Of a DNA stretch of 64,000 nucleotides, positions 16,480 to 26,876 are shown one piece after another. The DNA comes from Sphingobacterium deserti (GTDB taxonomy: Bacteria > Bacteroidota > Bacteroidia > Sphingobacteriales > Sphingobacteriaceae). Every line of letters begins with the position of its first letter. The first letter of the stretch is position 1. The notes under the pieces were generated by a model. That model was not told the DNA's origin. It worked only from the letters and a program-made list of their open reading frames with translations, and did no database searches. The stretch lies in the NCBI RefSeq assembly GCF_000757725.1, contig NZ_JJMU01000014.1, positions 62,001 through 126,000 of the forward strand. The letters run 5' to 3'. A program made the translations under genes and the position numbers.

Positions 16480-16487
16480 CAAAGTTA
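16480..16487 (-). promoter_or_regulatory. -7 element immediately before trmN6
   Basis: TAACTTTG on the minus strand, full match to TAnnTTTG, followed by TAT and then the ATG. It decides the start codon of trmN6 and predicts a leaderless mRNA. No TTG is present at the -33 distance, which lowers confidence. Confidence 0.5.
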
Positions 16488-16567
16488 AGCTTATATTTTG
16501 GGGCTCCTAGCTATCCATCCTTTAATAAGCAAATTAATTTTACTATTATTGATACAAGATTAATGTC

Positions 16568-17740
16568 ATGGCGAAACTTTTCACACTCCTACTTTTTCTG
16601 CAACTTCTTGCCTCCCCCATTTTTATACGCGCGAATAACAATTTGCAAAACTGTGAGCAGATTACAGCCATCGCGCTGGAAAAACTTATTCCTGCTTTAC
16701 AAAAGAATGACTATACACAGTTGGAAAGTATACTGAGCACTGTCCAAAGTGCTTGTGGCGAAAGTGAGTTCACGCAACGTATGCGCATTATTCAGGCCCT
16801 AATTGAGAAAAAAACAACTGCCGACCTGATTGCCGATTATCTCTCTCATAACTACCATGAAGTGCTCACTATGCGTTGGGATTACTCCGTGGAAAAAGAA
16901 TACCGACGCATCTATCAAGACAATAAGGCCGACTTTGACTATATCCCGCTTAACCACCCAATAGATTCACTAACTAAGCTGAAGGCAAATGCACTTTTGG
17001 TTTCATCCTCTTACACACTCACCGCACAAGAAGAGCAAATCTCTTACCTATTTGCCGACCAATTAGATAAGTTTTACCAATCTTACGCCGGAGAAGCCCC
17101 CCAGCCTATCGTCGAGGAAACACAACCCGTAGTCGCAGAAAATGTTCCGCGTGCCACGTACGATTATAACAAAAGGGCGGGTGTTGTCATCGCTGCGGGA
17201 GCTGAATTCCCCATTACCGGATCTGACCCCTTATTCAAAACAAACCCAACCGTGAGCGTCATGTATGCATCCGGACTTTCGTCACTCTTTTTACTGGAGG
17301 GCGGACTTAAAATACGCATAAATAGTAACGACCGTTCCTTCGACTATAATCTCTATAATGAAATTGAACATGTCAACTCGGGGGCAAGTTTCAGCATAGG
17401 AGGAAATGTCGGCATAAAGGCATTTGATAATGATAAAATCATTATTGCCCCAAAAGCAGGTTTGTATTTTGACGTTACAACTACCGGACTGAGTGAAGTT
17501 AATTACTACGACGATGGCTATTATTACGATGAGTATGAAGAAGGCGGTAGTAGTGTGCAATATCACAATGTGAACACGATGCGTACTACGTTGGGATTAA
17601 ATGTAATGCATCACATCGCGGGGAAGAAATATATTGGCCTTGAAGCAGCATATCATTATATCCCTTATAATTGGGACAGCAGCCTAATCACCACAATACA
17701 ACCAAATTACGCTAGCCTACAATTGTTTTTCCGCTTTTAA
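16568..17740 (+). CDS. Exported protein with predicted C-terminal outer-membrane beta-barrel
   Basis: A 390-residue protein with a signal peptide (MAKLFTLLLFLQLLASPIFIRA). The N-terminal half (about 25-170) is helical and soluble and includes two Cys (near residues 29 and 63) that may form a disulfide; it resembles a repeat-like helical bundle. After a Pro/Glu/Val linker (PQPIVEETQPVVAE), residues about 200-390 alternate hydrophobic and polar positions with many Gly and Tyr, and the chain ends in LQLFFRF. A terminal Phe after alternating residues is typical of outer-membrane barrels. A Tyr/Asp/Glu-rich loop (YYDDGYYYDEYEEG) is notable. No family is recognised. It stands alone on the plus strand, convergent with mutS. 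Confidence 0.75.
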   Translation: MAKLFTLLLFLQLLASPIFIRANNNLQNCEQITAIALEKLIPALQKNDYTQLESILSTVQSACGESEFTQRMRIIQALIEKKTTADLIADYLSHNYHEVLTMRWDYSVEKEYRRIYQDNKADFDYIPLNHPIDSLTKLKANALLVSSSYTLTAQEEQISYLFADQLDKFYQSYAGEAPQPIVEETQPVVAENVPRATYDYNKRAGVVIAAGAEFPITGSDPLFKTNPTVSVMYASGLSSLFLLEGGLKIRINSNDRSFDYNLYNEIEHVNSGASFSIGGNVGIKAFDNDKIIIAPKAGLYFDVTTTGLSEVNYYDDGYYYDEYEEGGSSVQYHNVNTMRTTLGLNVMHHIAGKKYIGLEAAYHYIPYNWDSSLITTIQPNYASLQLFFRF

Positions 17741-17784
17741 TAGATAAAAACATCTAACACTTGCAAGCGCGATGAAATGTCAAA

Positions 17785-20391
17785 CTAGTTCTTTAGCAAG
17801 CGCTGGATTTCATCCAGTTTCATCAAAGCTTCCACGGGTGTTAGCGTATTCACATCTAAATTATTCAGCATATCACGGATTTTTTCTAAAACCGGGTCAT
17901 CAATGGCAAACATTTGTAGTTGATAAGCCTGTTTCTGAATTTTACGCATACTGTCTTTAATTTGTTCCCCGCCAGTGCGTTCTTGCTCCAGCCGTTTTAG
18001 GATCTCCCCTGCCCGACCGATTAACTTGTTAGGCATACCAGCCAACTTGGCAACATGAATACCAAAGCTATGCTCTGAGCCGCCAGGCACCAACTTCCGC
18101 AAAAAGATCACCTTATTATTCAGTTCCTTTACCGTAACATTGAAGTTCTTGATGCGAGACATGGAGTTTGTCAACTCATTCAGCTCATGATAATGGGTGG
18201 CAAAAAGCGTTTTGGCTCGAGCCGTAGGATGGTTATGCAAAAATTCAGCAATAGCCCATGCGATAGAAATACCGTCATACGTGCTTGTACCCCGCCCTAT
18301 TTCATCCAGCAAGATCAGCGAACGATCTGAAAGATTATTCATAATACTAGCGGTCTCGTTCATCTCCACCATAAACGTAGATTCACCAGATGATAGGTTG
18401 TCAGATGCGCCCACCCGCGTGAAGATTTTATCGACCAAACCAATTGTCGCCTCTTTCGCAGGAACAAAACAACCGATTTGCGCCATCAGCACAATGAGGC
18501 CCGTTTGTCGCAGCAAAGCAGATTTACCCGCCATGTTCGGCCCAGTGATAATTATTATTTGCTGGGTTTCGGGATCGAGATAGGTATCATTGGTGATGTA
18601 ATCCTCGCCGATAGGCAAGTTTTTCTCAATAACGGGATGCCGGCCACCTTTTATATCTAATAATTTATCGTCGGTGACGACAGGCTTTATGTAGAAATTT
18701 TTCTCCGCAATCCAGGCAAAGTTCAGTAGCACATCAAGCTTAGCTATCAACTGTGCATTGAGTTGAATGGGCTTGATATAATTGGTAATATCCAATAAAA
18801 GCTCGGCGTAAATGCGATTCTCGATGGCTTGTATTTTTTCTTCGGCACCAAGAATCTGTTCTTCGTATTCCTTTAGTTCCTCCGTAATATATCGTTCGGC
18901 ATTGACTAAGGTCTGCTTCCGAATCCATTCTGTTGGCACCTTATCTTTGTGCGTATTGGTTACTTCCAAGTAATAACCAAATACGTTATTAAACGCAATT
19001 TTCAACGAAGGAATACCAGTGGCTTCCGACTCCCGCCGTTGAATTTCCAGCAAATAATCTTTACCGCCAAACGCCACCTTTCGCAATTTATCCAAATCAG
19101 GATCCACACCATCTGCAATGACATTTCCTTTAAGGATGGAAACAGGAGGTTCTGCTTGCAACATGCGATCCATTTTGTCGCGAATGATCTGGCAAATGTT
19201 TAGTTGCTCAGCGATAACGCGTAGACTTTCCGAAGATTCGATGTCCGTCAACGTTTTCAACTTTTCCACAGCGTATAGAGAGCGCTTCAACTGCGTAATT
19301 TCACGCGGATTAGCTTTCTGTAAGCCTATTTTCGAAATGAGGCGCTCCAAGTCGCCAACCTGTTTAATCTCCTTGATAAGCTCATCGCGCAAATCGCGGT
19401 TTTCGGAAAAATATGAAACGACATCCAGCCGCTCATTGATCGATTTGAGATCTTTCAATGGCATCACCATCCATCTTTTCAACAATCGCGCGCCCATTGG
19501 CGAAGCAGTTTGATCTAATACATCAGAAAGTGTCGTCGCATTTTCATTGGCTGATCCTATCAACTCCAAATTACGAATCGTGAAACGATCCAACCACATG
19601 AAGTGATCTTCTTCTATCCGCGCGATATGAGAGACGTGCTGTAGGTTACGATGTTCTGTTTCATTAAGGTAATGCAAAGCAACCCCTGCAGCAACAATCC
19701 CCAAAGGCATTCGCTCTATACCAAATCCTTTCATCGACTTAACCTCAAAATGCTTTAGTAGCATCTCGGACGCGTAGTCGCCTGTATAAGGCCACTCGTC
19801 TAATGTATACGTATAATACTGGCTTCCAAAATGTTCCAAGAAGGTTTTGTACTGTTTTTTTGCCAGAATAATCTCGGTAGGCTTGAAGCCCTGTAATAGT
19901 TTATCAATATAACTCGCACTGCCCTGCGCCACTAGGAACTCGCCGGTGGAAATATCCAAAAAAGAGATACCATATTGACCTTTCTCTTCGTATAGAGACG
20001 CCAAATAATTGTTAGACTTTTGCTGAACAATATTGTCATTGTAAGATACCCCGGGCGTTACAAGCTCCGTTACGCCGCGCTTTACAATTGTTTTGGTCTG
20101 CTTAGGGTCTTCTAGCTGGTCGCAAATAGCAACACGCTGTCCCGCACGCACAAGTTTCGGCAAATAGGTCTCTAAAGAGTGATGCGGAAAGCCAGCTAAA
20201 GCTGTTTCAGATTCTGATCCGTTACCTCTTTTTGTAAGCACAATACCTAAAATACCAGCAGCTTTAATGGCATCTTCGCCAAAGGTCTCATAAAAATCAC
20301 CCACTCTAAATAACAGCAAAGTACCTGGGTATTTGGCTTTGATGGTATTATATTGTTGCATTAAAGGGGTTTGCTTTTTCTCTTTTGCCAC
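17785..20391 (-). CDS. mutS: DNA mismatch repair protein MutS
   Basis: An 868-residue MutS1. Domain I has the mismatch-probing FYE motif ([13 protein letters not shown], near residue 31). The connector, lever and clamp domains follow, and the ATPase domain has Walker [10 protein letters not shown] (near residue 618), the signature loop [16 protein letters not shown], Walker [15 protein letters not shown], and the THYHEL switch. The start codon is GTG at 20391; the first residues ([13 protein letters not shown]) match the usual family opening, so the start is probably right. It recognises base mismatches and recruits MutL. mutL is not in the window. The gene is divergent from mtgA and stands alone. 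Confidence 0.97.
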   Translation of the reverse strand: MAKEKKQTPLMQQYNTIKAKYPGTLLLFRVGDFYETFGEDAIKAAGILGIVLTKRGNGSESETALAGFPHHSLETYLPKLVRAGQRVAICDQLEDPKQTKTIVKRGVTELVTPGVSYNDNIVQQKSNNYLASLYEEKGQYGISFLDISTGEFLVAQGSASYIDKLLQGFKPTEIILAKKQYKTFLEHFGSQYYTYTLDEWPYTGDYASEMLLKHFEVKSMKGFGIERMPLGIVAAGVALHYLNETEHRNLQHVSHIARIEEDHFMWLDRFTIRNLELIGSANENATTLSDVLDQTASPMGARLLKRWMVMPLKDLKSINERLDVVSYFSENRDLRDELIKEIKQVGDLERLISKIGLQKANPREITQLKRSLYAVEKLKTLTDIESSESLRVIAEQLNICQIIRDKMDRMLQAEPPVSILKGNVIADGVDPDLDKLRKVAFGGKDYLLEIQRRESEATGIPSLKIAFNNVFGYYLEVTNTHKDKVPTEWIRKQTLVNAERYITEELKEYEEQILGAEEKIQAIENRIYAELLLDITNYIKPIQLNAQLIAKLDVLLNFAWIAEKNFYIKPVVTDDKLLDIKGGRHPVIEKNLPIGEDYITNDTYLDPETQQIIIITGPNMAGKSALLRQTGLIVLMAQIGCFVPAKEATIGLVDKIFTRVGASDNLSSGESTFMVEMNETASIMNNLSDRSLILLDEIGRGTSTYDGISIAWAIAEFLHNHPTARAKTLFATHYHELNELTNSMSRIKNFNVTVKELNNKVIFLRKLVPGGSEHSFGIHVAKLAGMPNKLIGRAGEILKRLEQERTGGEQIKDSMRKIQKQAYQLQMFAIDDPVLEKIRDMLNNLDVNTLTPVEALMKLDEIQRLLKN

Positions 20392-20584
20392 TGATATTTA
20401 CATTTTTGTGAGCCGTAAAAATAAGGTAAATGGCCCGATTTGACAAGACATTTATAGACCGAAGAGCTTTTGCGCGCGAACGCATAACTAGTCATTTTGG
20501 GCCATATAGTAAGATGGCTGCATGAATAAACCAACAAACACAGACCCTATAAAGAGTCTGCTAGGAGAATAGCAAAAAATCGCC

Positions 20585-20592
20585 TAGCTTTG
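20585..20592 (+). promoter_or_regulatory. -7 promoter element of mtgA
   Basis: TAGCTTTG, full match to TAnnTTTG, ends 17 bases before the ATG at 20610. No clear -33 TTG was found. Confidence 0.5.
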
Positions 20593-20609
20593 CAGCACAA
20601 TTTGAGGTC

Positions 20610-21350
20610 ATGGCAATCAAACGCTCTACAACAATAAAGAAAAATACAAGAACAAAAAGCTACAAGGTATCTTGGAAGCAACGTGTTGGCATTTGGGCTG
20701 CCCGCATCGTCTTATTGTTTTTCGCATTTACGATTTTTTGGGTATTGCTATTGAAAATCATGAATCCGCCGGTCACCTTTCTACAGCTGCAACGCGCCTT
20801 TGAGCGGAAAGCTGCTGGCAAGGAATGGAAGATTGAAAAAGATTGGCTGAGTTATGACGAATTATCCGATAACTTGAAACGAGCTGCCATAGCTGGCGAA
20901 GATGCGCACTTCTTAACTCATAACGGATTTGACACCAAAGCCATTCGCGAGGCCTTTGAAAAAAATCAAGCTGGCAAAAAGCTAAGGGGCGGCAGCACAA
21001 TTAGTCAGCAAGTTGCTAAAAACGTATTTTTATGGCCCGAACGTTCTTGGCTCCGCAAAGGACTGGAAACCTACTTCACGGTATTGATTGAGGTGCTTTG
21101 GAGCAAAAAGCGAATATTAGAAGTTTACCTCAATGTCATTGAGATGGGGCAAGGGGTTTATGGCGCAGAGGCCGCAGCGCAATATTACTATTACAAATCA
21201 GCCAAGAGCCTCAGTAAGAAGGAAGCTGCCCTAATCATTGCAATCCTTCCGAGTCCGCAAAAATGGGACGCAAGAAGGCCTTCAGCATACGTCAACCGAC
21301 GCGCAAATAGCATAGTAAGGTATATCAGTTTTTATCGGATTCCAGAATAG
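20610..21350 (+). CDS. mtgA: Monofunctional peptidoglycan glycosyltransferase
   Basis: A 246-residue GT51 enzyme that polymerises lipid II into glycan strands without a transpeptidase domain. After a basic cytoplasmic start there is one membrane anchor (about residues 28-52). The catalytic domain follows with AGEDAHFLTHNGFD (catalytic Glu), GGSTISQQVAKNVFLW, and KRILEVYLNVIEMGQGVYGAEAAAQYYY, the standard motif series of GT51. It ends shortly after the core, as expected for MtgA and unlike bifunctional class A PBPs. It has its own -7 element and converges on the isoaspartyl peptidase gene six bases after its stop. Confidence 0.95.
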   Translation: MAIKRSTTIKKNTRTKSYKVSWKQRVGIWAARIVLLFFAFTIFWVLLLKIMNPPVTFLQLQRAFERKAAGKEWKIEKDWLSYDELSDNLKRAAIAGEDAHFLTHNGFDTKAIREAFEKNQAGKKLRGGSTISQQVAKNVFLWPERSWLRKGLETYFTVLIEVLWSKKRILEVYLNVIEMGQGVYGAEAAAQYYYYKSAKSLSKKEAALIIAILPSPQKWDARRPSAYVNRRANSIVRYISFYRIPE

Positions 21351-21356
21351 TGATCC

Positions 21357-22391
21357 TTAATCCTTATAGATAGCGACCTCCACTTTCCCATCGGCAGTGA
21401 TTGTACCACGGTACATTCCCGCCGTGTTGAAAGGCATAGCAACTCGACCATCTTTATCTAACGCAATCATTCCGCCATCGCCGCCTAATGCAGCAATTTT
21501 ATCAATAACAAGTTGCGCAGCTTTGGCAAGTGGTAAATTCGCATACGCCACCTTCGCAGCAACATCGTAAGCCGCCACCGTGCGAATATAATATTCCCCC
21601 CAGCCTGTGCAAGAAATAGCGACTTGATCATTCGCATAATTTCCTGCGCCAATTATTGGCGCATCACCTACACGCCCATATTTTTTATTCGTCATTCCAC
21701 CCGTTGAGGTGCCCGCAGCTAACCCGCCCTGTTGATCCAACGCGACACAGCCTACCGTCCCAAACTTTTCATCAATGTATTTTTTGGTGTTACTCTGCTT
21801 GTCGTCATGATCCAAGGCCGTTGCATCTTTATCGCGCTCCAAGATCTTTTGTAGTGCATCCCAACGTGGCTTTGTCCAAAAATAAGAAGGTTCAACCAGC
21901 ACAATTCCTTTGGAGTGGGCAAATTCTTCTGCTCCCTCGCCTACCATCATCACGTGCTCCGACTGTTCCATTACCGCCTTTGCTGCTGTGATTGGATTTC
22001 TGATGGTATGCACACCAGCAACAGCTCCAGCAGCTAGTGTTTTGCCATCCATAATGGAGGCGTCCATCTCGTTTTCACCTTTGTGATTGAAAACAGCACC
22101 CTTGCCAGCATTAAAAAGAGGAGAGTCTTCCATGATCTGTATAGCAGCAACTACTGCATCTATGCTTGTGCCCCCAGACTGTAATGTCCGATAACCCTCT
22201 CTCAATGACTTCGTCAGCTCCGCCACATACGCCCGTTCCAGAGAATCGCTCATATTTTTTTTCAAAATCGTTCCAGCACCACCGTGTATGGCTAGCACAT
22301 AACGTTTTGGAGTAGCCTGTTGTGCATGGCTGCATAGAGCGAGGACCATCAAGAAGAGGCAGATAAAGGTTAAGCGTGTTTGTTTCATCAT
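21357..22391 (-). CDS. Isoaspartyl peptidase / plant-type L-asparaginase, exported
   Basis: An Ntn-hydrolase of 344 residues from the ATG at 22391 (a second ATG follows at 22388; the frame opens further to 22415, but those nine codons do not look like a signal). Residues 1-24 form a signal peptide ending SHA, so the enzyme is periplasmic. The N-terminal part has VLAIHGGAGTI; the autocleavage site is FGTVGCVALD, where Thr becomes the N-terminal nucleophile, followed by GTSTGGMTNKKYGRVGDAPIIGAG. Such enzymes hydrolyse isoaspartyl dipeptides and asparagine. It lies 103 bases downstream of the last PUL gene on the same strand, so it may be read through from it, but a role in glycan use is not implied. 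Confidence 0.92.
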   Translation of the reverse strand: MMKQTRLTFICLFLMVLALCSHAQQATPKRYVLAIHGGAGTILKKNMSDSLERAYVAELTKSLREGYRTLQSGGTSIDAVVAAIQIMEDSPLFNAGKGAVFNHKGENEMDASIMDGKTLAAGAVAGVHTIRNPITAAKAVMEQSEHVMMVGEGAEEFAHSKGIVLVEPSYFWTKPRWDALQKILERDKDATALDHDDKQSNTKKYIDEKFGTVGCVALDQQGGLAAGTSTGGMTNKKYGRVGDAPIIGAGNYANDQVAISCTGWGEYYIRTVAAYDVAAKVAYANLPLAKAAQLVIDKIAALGGDGGMIALDKDGRVAMPFNTAGMYRGTITADGKVEVAIYKD

Positions 22392-22494
22392 TCGTCTGTT
22401 GTCAATAGCAATCAAGGTACAGATTTATACTTGAATAATGAGAGAAGCCAGACAAAAATGTCCAGCTTCTCCGCTCATCGCATAGTTGCACAGC

Positions 22495-23823
22495 TTATTT
22501 TTTAAAAACGGTCAAGACCGCTTGGTTATTTCCAGCCGATAAATCCACCGTTAATTCATAGGTCGCACCGCTCACGAGTTGCTTCCCGGCTATAATTCCC
22601 AGATTTCCAGGATCTCGTCCGTTGGAACCGTTGCCCACGAAGATGACATCGCTACTGCTGGATAGCCCGTCATTTTTAAACTCGCCGCCCCATCCTTTCT
22701 GATGGAAGAATTTAAAGTTGATGGAATTTGTCGATATATTTTCTCCAGCAACGAGGGTGATGCGGTATTTCTTACCCCCGATTGGTGCTAGGCACAGTGC
22801 TTTCTCGGTCGTCCAACCGACTTGATTGCTTAGGTTTGGCTTACCTATACCTTCCCCGATAATCCAAATTGCTCCAGTGCCATCTGCATTTAACGTCGCC
22901 AAATTATTGCCGGTCATCGCCTCCACAACAAAATAACGACGATCGAAATCTGCGGTGATACGATATTTACCAGGAGCAGCATGAAAGCGAATCTGTCCAT
23001 TTTCACGACCTAAAAAATCCTTGTCCAGCCACCAATTATCAAGTGATGGGAAATCCGTGAATGCGATCTCTTGGTTTGCTGCAAGGGTAAGATCGGCAGT
23101 ATAGTGGTTATCATCCAACATTCGCATCTCCACACCATTTACTTTGTAGCTTTGAAATGGCGAAGCCGCATAGGTCATCGTATTAAACGAAATCCTATAT
23201 TCACCGGCGGAGAGATACGAAAACGGAATTTGTTGCGTGCTCCCTTGTGTCACCTTTTCATTTTCCCAACCAAAACTCAATGTATTGCCATTTGTTCCAA
23301 AAGCAGGTGCCTGAATATAACCTTTAACCTTCTGAGGAAGCTCCTTAGTAACCGTATAGAGATTGTTGCCCATGCGTTCCAAACGAATAGTTTCCGTATC
23401 TGTAATAAGGTTGAGGAAAGGAAAGTCCGGCCGGCTTAAAGCAAGTTCCTTGGTTTCTTCAACTTTGACCATGCCTACATTTTCAAGGACTAATCGCAGT
23501 TCAGCAGTTCCATTAGGAATATCCTTGTAAAATGGGACATAAATCTTTGCATCGTAGCTGCCGTAGCTTTTGGTTCGGATAATGGTCTCAGCGACTTTGT
23601 CGCCGCTGAAATAGAGCTGAGCTTTTACGGTCGAAAGTTCTGTTCCGTCATCTGCCACAGCGACTCTAAAACTCAGACTGTCTCCGAAATAAGCATTCGT
23701 TGCGAGTTCCTCCACCATCAATATTGGCTTTCCACCGCCCAATGGGTAGCGGTATTCTTCTTTACAGGCCCACACGGATGCCAGTGCAACAAAAAGAAGG
23801 ATGTATTGTAAGAGCTTTCTCAT
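22495..23823 (-). CDS. SusE/SusF-like surface glycan-binding lipoprotein (PUL)
   Basis: A 442-residue lipoprotein from the ATG at 23823, whose first base overlaps the stop codon of the GH30 gene (TAATG), a coupled start. The open frame offers an ATG nine bases earlier. The signal ends at VWAC, with Cys20 as the lipid site. The rest is beta-rich, with several Ig-like or carbohydrate-binding-like units (FGDSLSFRVAVADDGTEL, KGYIQAPAFGTNG, GAIWIIGEGIGKPN). The last unit resembles the C-terminal starch-binding-like domains of SusE/SusF proteins. By position it is the surface glycan-binding protein of the locus. It may belong to a DUF5121/DUF5125 group, a label from memory. Glycan specificity is unproven. 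Confidence 0.75.
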   Translation of the reverse strand: MRKLLQYILLFVALASVWACKEEYRYPLGGGKPILMVEELATNAYFGDSLSFRVAVADDGTELSTVKAQLYFSGDKVAETIIRTKSYGSYDAKIYVPFYKDIPNGTAELRLVLENVGMVKVEETKELALSRPDFPFLNLITDTETIRLERMGNNLYTVTKELPQKVKGYIQAPAFGTNGNTLSFGWENEKVTQGSTQQIPFSYLSAGEYRISFNTMTYAASPFQSYKVNGVEMRMLDDNHYTADLTLAANQEIAFTDFPSLDNWWLDKDFLGRENGQIRFHAAPGKYRITADFDRRYFVVEAMTGNNLATLNADGTGAIWIIGEGIGKPNLSNQVGWTTEKALCLAPIGGKKYRITLVAGENISTNSINFKFFHQKGWGGEFKNDGLSSSSDVIFVGNGSNGRDPGNLGIIAGKQLVSGATYELTVDLSAGNNQAVLTVFKK

Positions 23824-25313
23824 TATTTCCAAGTATAAGAAACTACCGATTGTGCAGGAATGTCATAACTGAAGTAGCGTTGACCATCTGCGAAGGTAAT
23901 ACGGGTGTTTTTCGTGTTTTCATTTGCTAAAACTACAGCATAGCTGCTATCGGGATTTTTAAATGCGGAAAACACAACCCCATCTTCGGTAAAGCCTTCT
24001 GTAGCGATACGCACGGCACCCGGCTTAACGACCGCAGATAGGTGCCCGATGATAAAGTAGTGTGAATTTTTCTTGATTGTCTTATAGTCGGAAGAATTGA
24101 TATCTACCGCGCCAAAACAGGTCTTGCAACCGCCTTCGCGATTAGGACCTCGCTCGGAATCCAACATCAGATTCCACACAATTACCGCCCGGCTCCAATT
24201 ATTAACGGTGCCCAATGCCACTTCTTTCATATCTTCCAATAGCCTTCTCCCTAAATTTTGCCCGGTATTCCATGTTCCAATAGAAGTTTCCGTGAAGATC
24301 AACTCTTTTTGCTGCGCTTTCAAGTGCACATCCAACAATTCCGCTTTATCACCCCCATAGTTATGGTATGCTGCTCCGGCAAAGTAAGCAGCAGCTTTTG
24401 GATCTTCATAGATCTTTATCGGATAATCTTCCTGGCTACTGATGTTGTCATAGTTATAGTTGTGGTCAAACGCATAAATTTTTGTATGCAACCCCGCTTG
24501 CTGTAACTTCGGCCCTAACGCGTCGCGCACAAAGTCTCTTTGCTCCGACCAATACATCAGCATAGAGGCTGAGTTCTTAGGATTTAGCGGCTCATTCTGC
24601 GGTGTGATTGCGTGTATCGCAACGCCTGCGGTTTGCATGGCTTGAATCCACTTCACAAAATAGGTCGCATAGTCTTGGTAATATTTAGGGTTTAGATGGC
24701 CTCCCGTCCAAGAATCATAAGGAGCTAGATTTGTCAAGTCAGCTACTTTCATCCACTTCGGCGCTGTCCATGGTGATCCGAGTACCCTAATCTGTGGATT
24801 TATTGCCAAAATCTCTTTTAAAATAGGAATTACATATTTCGTTTCTTCCTCTTGTAGCGCAAAATTTTCGATGCCTTCCTTATCGTTCAACGTATATTCG
24901 CTAAGCGAGAAGTCAGAGCAGCCGATGGCAATCCGAATATAGCTTTGCCCCATTCCTTCGCTCACGCTAAATGTTTCTTTAAGGAACTGTGTACGATCTA
25001 CCTGCGTCATTTTTAAGAGATTGTAGGCTGTCGATCCCGTGATCGCTGAACCAAAACCATCCATCGTCTGGTAGCGCTGCTGCTCATTAAGACGAATAGT
25101 CCGCGGAGACATATTTTCCCCATTGCCGAAGTCAACGAAAGACTTTTGAAACTCCTGCGTGCGTGCAGCAGTGGTGGTATAAATCGTTACATCACCCGAC
25201 TGCTTGCCAGGAGGTGGCTCGGGCACCGCCTCTGTTGTGCCGCTAGATCCGCAGGCCATAATCATCAGGCTGAATAAACTGCTGAAGAGTATCGTTTTCT
25301 TTAAATTTTCCAT
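23823..25313 (-). CDS. GH30 glycosidase lipoprotein, predicted endo-beta-1,6-glucanase
   Basis: A 496-residue lipoprotein (lipobox IMAC, Cys21). The (beta/alpha)8 domain with the side beta-domain of GH30 follows. MDGFGSAITGSTAYNLL is the family opening. The acid/base Glu is E241 in ITPQNEP, and the nucleophile is E342 in LIFTETS; SPWTAPKWMK and AYHNYGG are also typical. GH30 includes glucosylceramidases, endo-xylanases and endo-beta-1,6-glucanases. The PUL context, and the likeness in layout to the Bacteroides locus for fungal beta-1,6-glucan (SusR-like, SusC, SusD, GH30, surface binding protein), favours beta-1,6-glucanase (subfamily 3). The substrate is inferred, not read. The stop overlaps the next start. 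Confidence 0.88.
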   Translation of the reverse strand: MENLKKTILFSSLFSLMIMACGSSGTTEAVPEPPPGKQSGDVTIYTTTAARTQEFQKSFVDFGNGENMSPRTIRLNEQQRYQTMDGFGSAITGSTAYNLLKMTQVDRTQFLKETFSVSEGMGQSYIRIAIGCSDFSLSEYTLNDKEGIENFALQEEETKYVIPILKEILAINPQIRVLGSPWTAPKWMKVADLTNLAPYDSWTGGHLNPKYYQDYATYFVKWIQAMQTAGVAIHAITPQNEPLNPKNSASMLMYWSEQRDFVRDALGPKLQQAGLHTKIYAFDHNYNYDNISSQEDYPIKIYEDPKAAAYFAGAAYHNYGGDKAELLDVHLKAQQKELIFTETSIGTWNTGQNLGRRLLEDMKEVALGTVNNWSRAVIVWNLMLDSERGPNREGGCKTCFGAVDINSSDYKTIKKNSHYFIIGHLSAVVKPGAVRIATEGFTEDGVVFSAFKNPDSSYAVVLANENTKNTRITFADGQRYFSYDIPAQSVVSYTWK

Positions 25314-25339
25314 TTCAATAAGTTGGTTTTTAGAGTGGG

Positions 25340-26866
25340 CTAGTAGCCCAAGTTTTGCTTTAAATTAGGATTTTGATCGAGGATACTTTGTGGTATCGGC
25401 ATCCGGTAAGAATAGTTGGTAAAAGGATACACCTGTGTACGGCGTCCGCTGTCTCTTGCATACACCGCATTCATCACGCTTTCAACCTTATCTAATCGTA
25501 CCAAGTCAAACCAACGCTGTCCTTCGAAGGCTAACTCTAAACGACGTTCTTTAAGCAAAGCGTCTAGCAAAGCCGTCCTGCTGCTGCGCGTAGCAGATGG
25601 CAACAAGGTCAGCTTCGCACGGGTGCGTACCTGATCAATAATATCTGCTGCTGCATTTAGGTCGCCTCCATCGCGTTGTATTAATGCTTCGGCTTTAAGT
25701 AGCAAAATATCTGCATAACGATATTTAATTAGACTATTTACTGCAGAGCGCAATTTATACATAAAGGGGTAGTTGTTTGCCGGATAATAGTTGCTCCATG
25801 TCGTTTGATAAAAGACAATCGATTGGGCATAACGAACCTGATCACCTTCTTGCTGGAATGTATTGATCAAATCACGAGATGGAGTTACCCATTTGGCCCA
25901 TGTGAAGTTGGAGTTATAGTTCGTGAGGTCACGCCCAAACATCCAAGTAACCCAATTTCCATTTCCGGCAAAAAATTGTCCTTCCAGAATTGACTCTTGA
26001 GTGTTCCTTTTTTTTGCATCCGTATTATTTTCATTCATCCCGAAAAGATTACTGAATTCTGGTTCTAGAGCAAAGCCATCAGCTGCCAGCTCATCCGCAT
26101 ATTGGATTACTTTATTATAGTCGCGCAACGGCTTTTCAGCATAAATCTTTGCTAATACAGCGCGTGCCACCGATTTGCTAAAGATCGTTTTATTTGCAGC
26201 GTTATTGGCTGGCGCGTTAGGAATTGCTTCCAGCAAATCCTTTTGAATCTGTTCATAAACCTCCTTCTCCGTGCTCTGGGTCGGGAAGTAGGAAGGGTAT
26301 ACTTCTTTGATATTTTCTGATGTAATGTCTTTAGCTACCGTTGTTACCAAAGGCACATCACCCCAAAGCCGAACCATATCGAAATATACCAAAGCCCGAA
26401 AGATCTGGGCTTCGGCTTTAAATTGGCCGCGTTCAGCACTAGTCAGGCTATTGTCGTTTACAGAGTCCACATACTGAACCATTTTGTTCGCTAGGGCTAC
26501 ATCTTCCATATACCGGCTCCAGTCGCGGGCAAGCACTGAATTTGAACCTTCGATCGAATTATTTTCGAACGGCAGCACTTCGGCACCTGTAGTGCCCGCA
26601 TACGCGTTATCAGCATGTGCATCCCCCACAAGTAACAGGTCTAGATACCAATGCTCTTGCCTATTTCGGATCTGGTCATACATCGCCTGGCGATGACTCA
26701 GCACAGCGCCCTTATCTTTGAAAGCTACATACTCTCCTTTTTCATCTACCCCCTCCGTCACGTCCGAAAAAGAATCTAAAGGATCGCGGGAAAGCGAACA
26801 ACTTTGCAGGAAGGCGACAATTCCAACCCACACTATACAGTAACTAAAATATCTTTTCATGTTCAT
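25340..26866 (-). CDS. SusD/RagB-family starch-binding-like lipoprotein
   Basis: A 508-residue SusD-type protein, the lid of a SusCD transporter. The lipobox is LQSC with Cys23. The typical series of four helical TPR-like pairs is present: AEAQIFRALVYFDMVRLWGDVPLV, ARAVLAKIYAEKPLRDYNKVI, RYADILLLKAEALIQRDGGDLNAAADIIDQVRTRA and LLKERRLELAFEGQRWFDLVR. The C-terminus (YRMPIPQSILDQNPNLKQNLGY) is the usual SusD ending. It starts ten bases after SusC and precedes the GH30 gene by 26 bases, so all belong to one transcript. The bound glycan is taken from context as beta-1,6-glucan; the sequence itself does not reveal it. Confidence 0.95.
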   Translation of the reverse strand: MNMKRYFSYCIVWVGIVAFLQSCSLSRDPLDSFSDVTEGVDEKGEYVAFKDKGAVLSHRQAMYDQIRNRQEHWYLDLLLVGDAHADNAYAGTTGAEVLPFENNSIEGSNSVLARDWSRYMEDVALANKMVQYVDSVNDNSLTSAERGQFKAEAQIFRALVYFDMVRLWGDVPLVTTVAKDITSENIKEVYPSYFPTQSTEKEVYEQIQKDLLEAIPNAPANNAANKTIFSKSVARAVLAKIYAEKPLRDYNKVIQYADELAADGFALEPEFSNLFGMNENNTDAKKRNTQESILEGQFFAGNGNWVTWMFGRDLTNYNSNFTWAKWVTPSRDLINTFQQEGDQVRYAQSIVFYQTTWSNYYPANNYPFMYKLRSAVNSLIKYRYADILLLKAEALIQRDGGDLNAAADIIDQVRTRAKLTLLPSATRSSRTALLDALLKERRLELAFEGQRWFDLVRLDKVESVMNAVYARDSGRRTQVYPFTNYSYRMPIPQSILDQNPNLKQNLGY

Positions 26867-26876
26867 CTGATTACGA

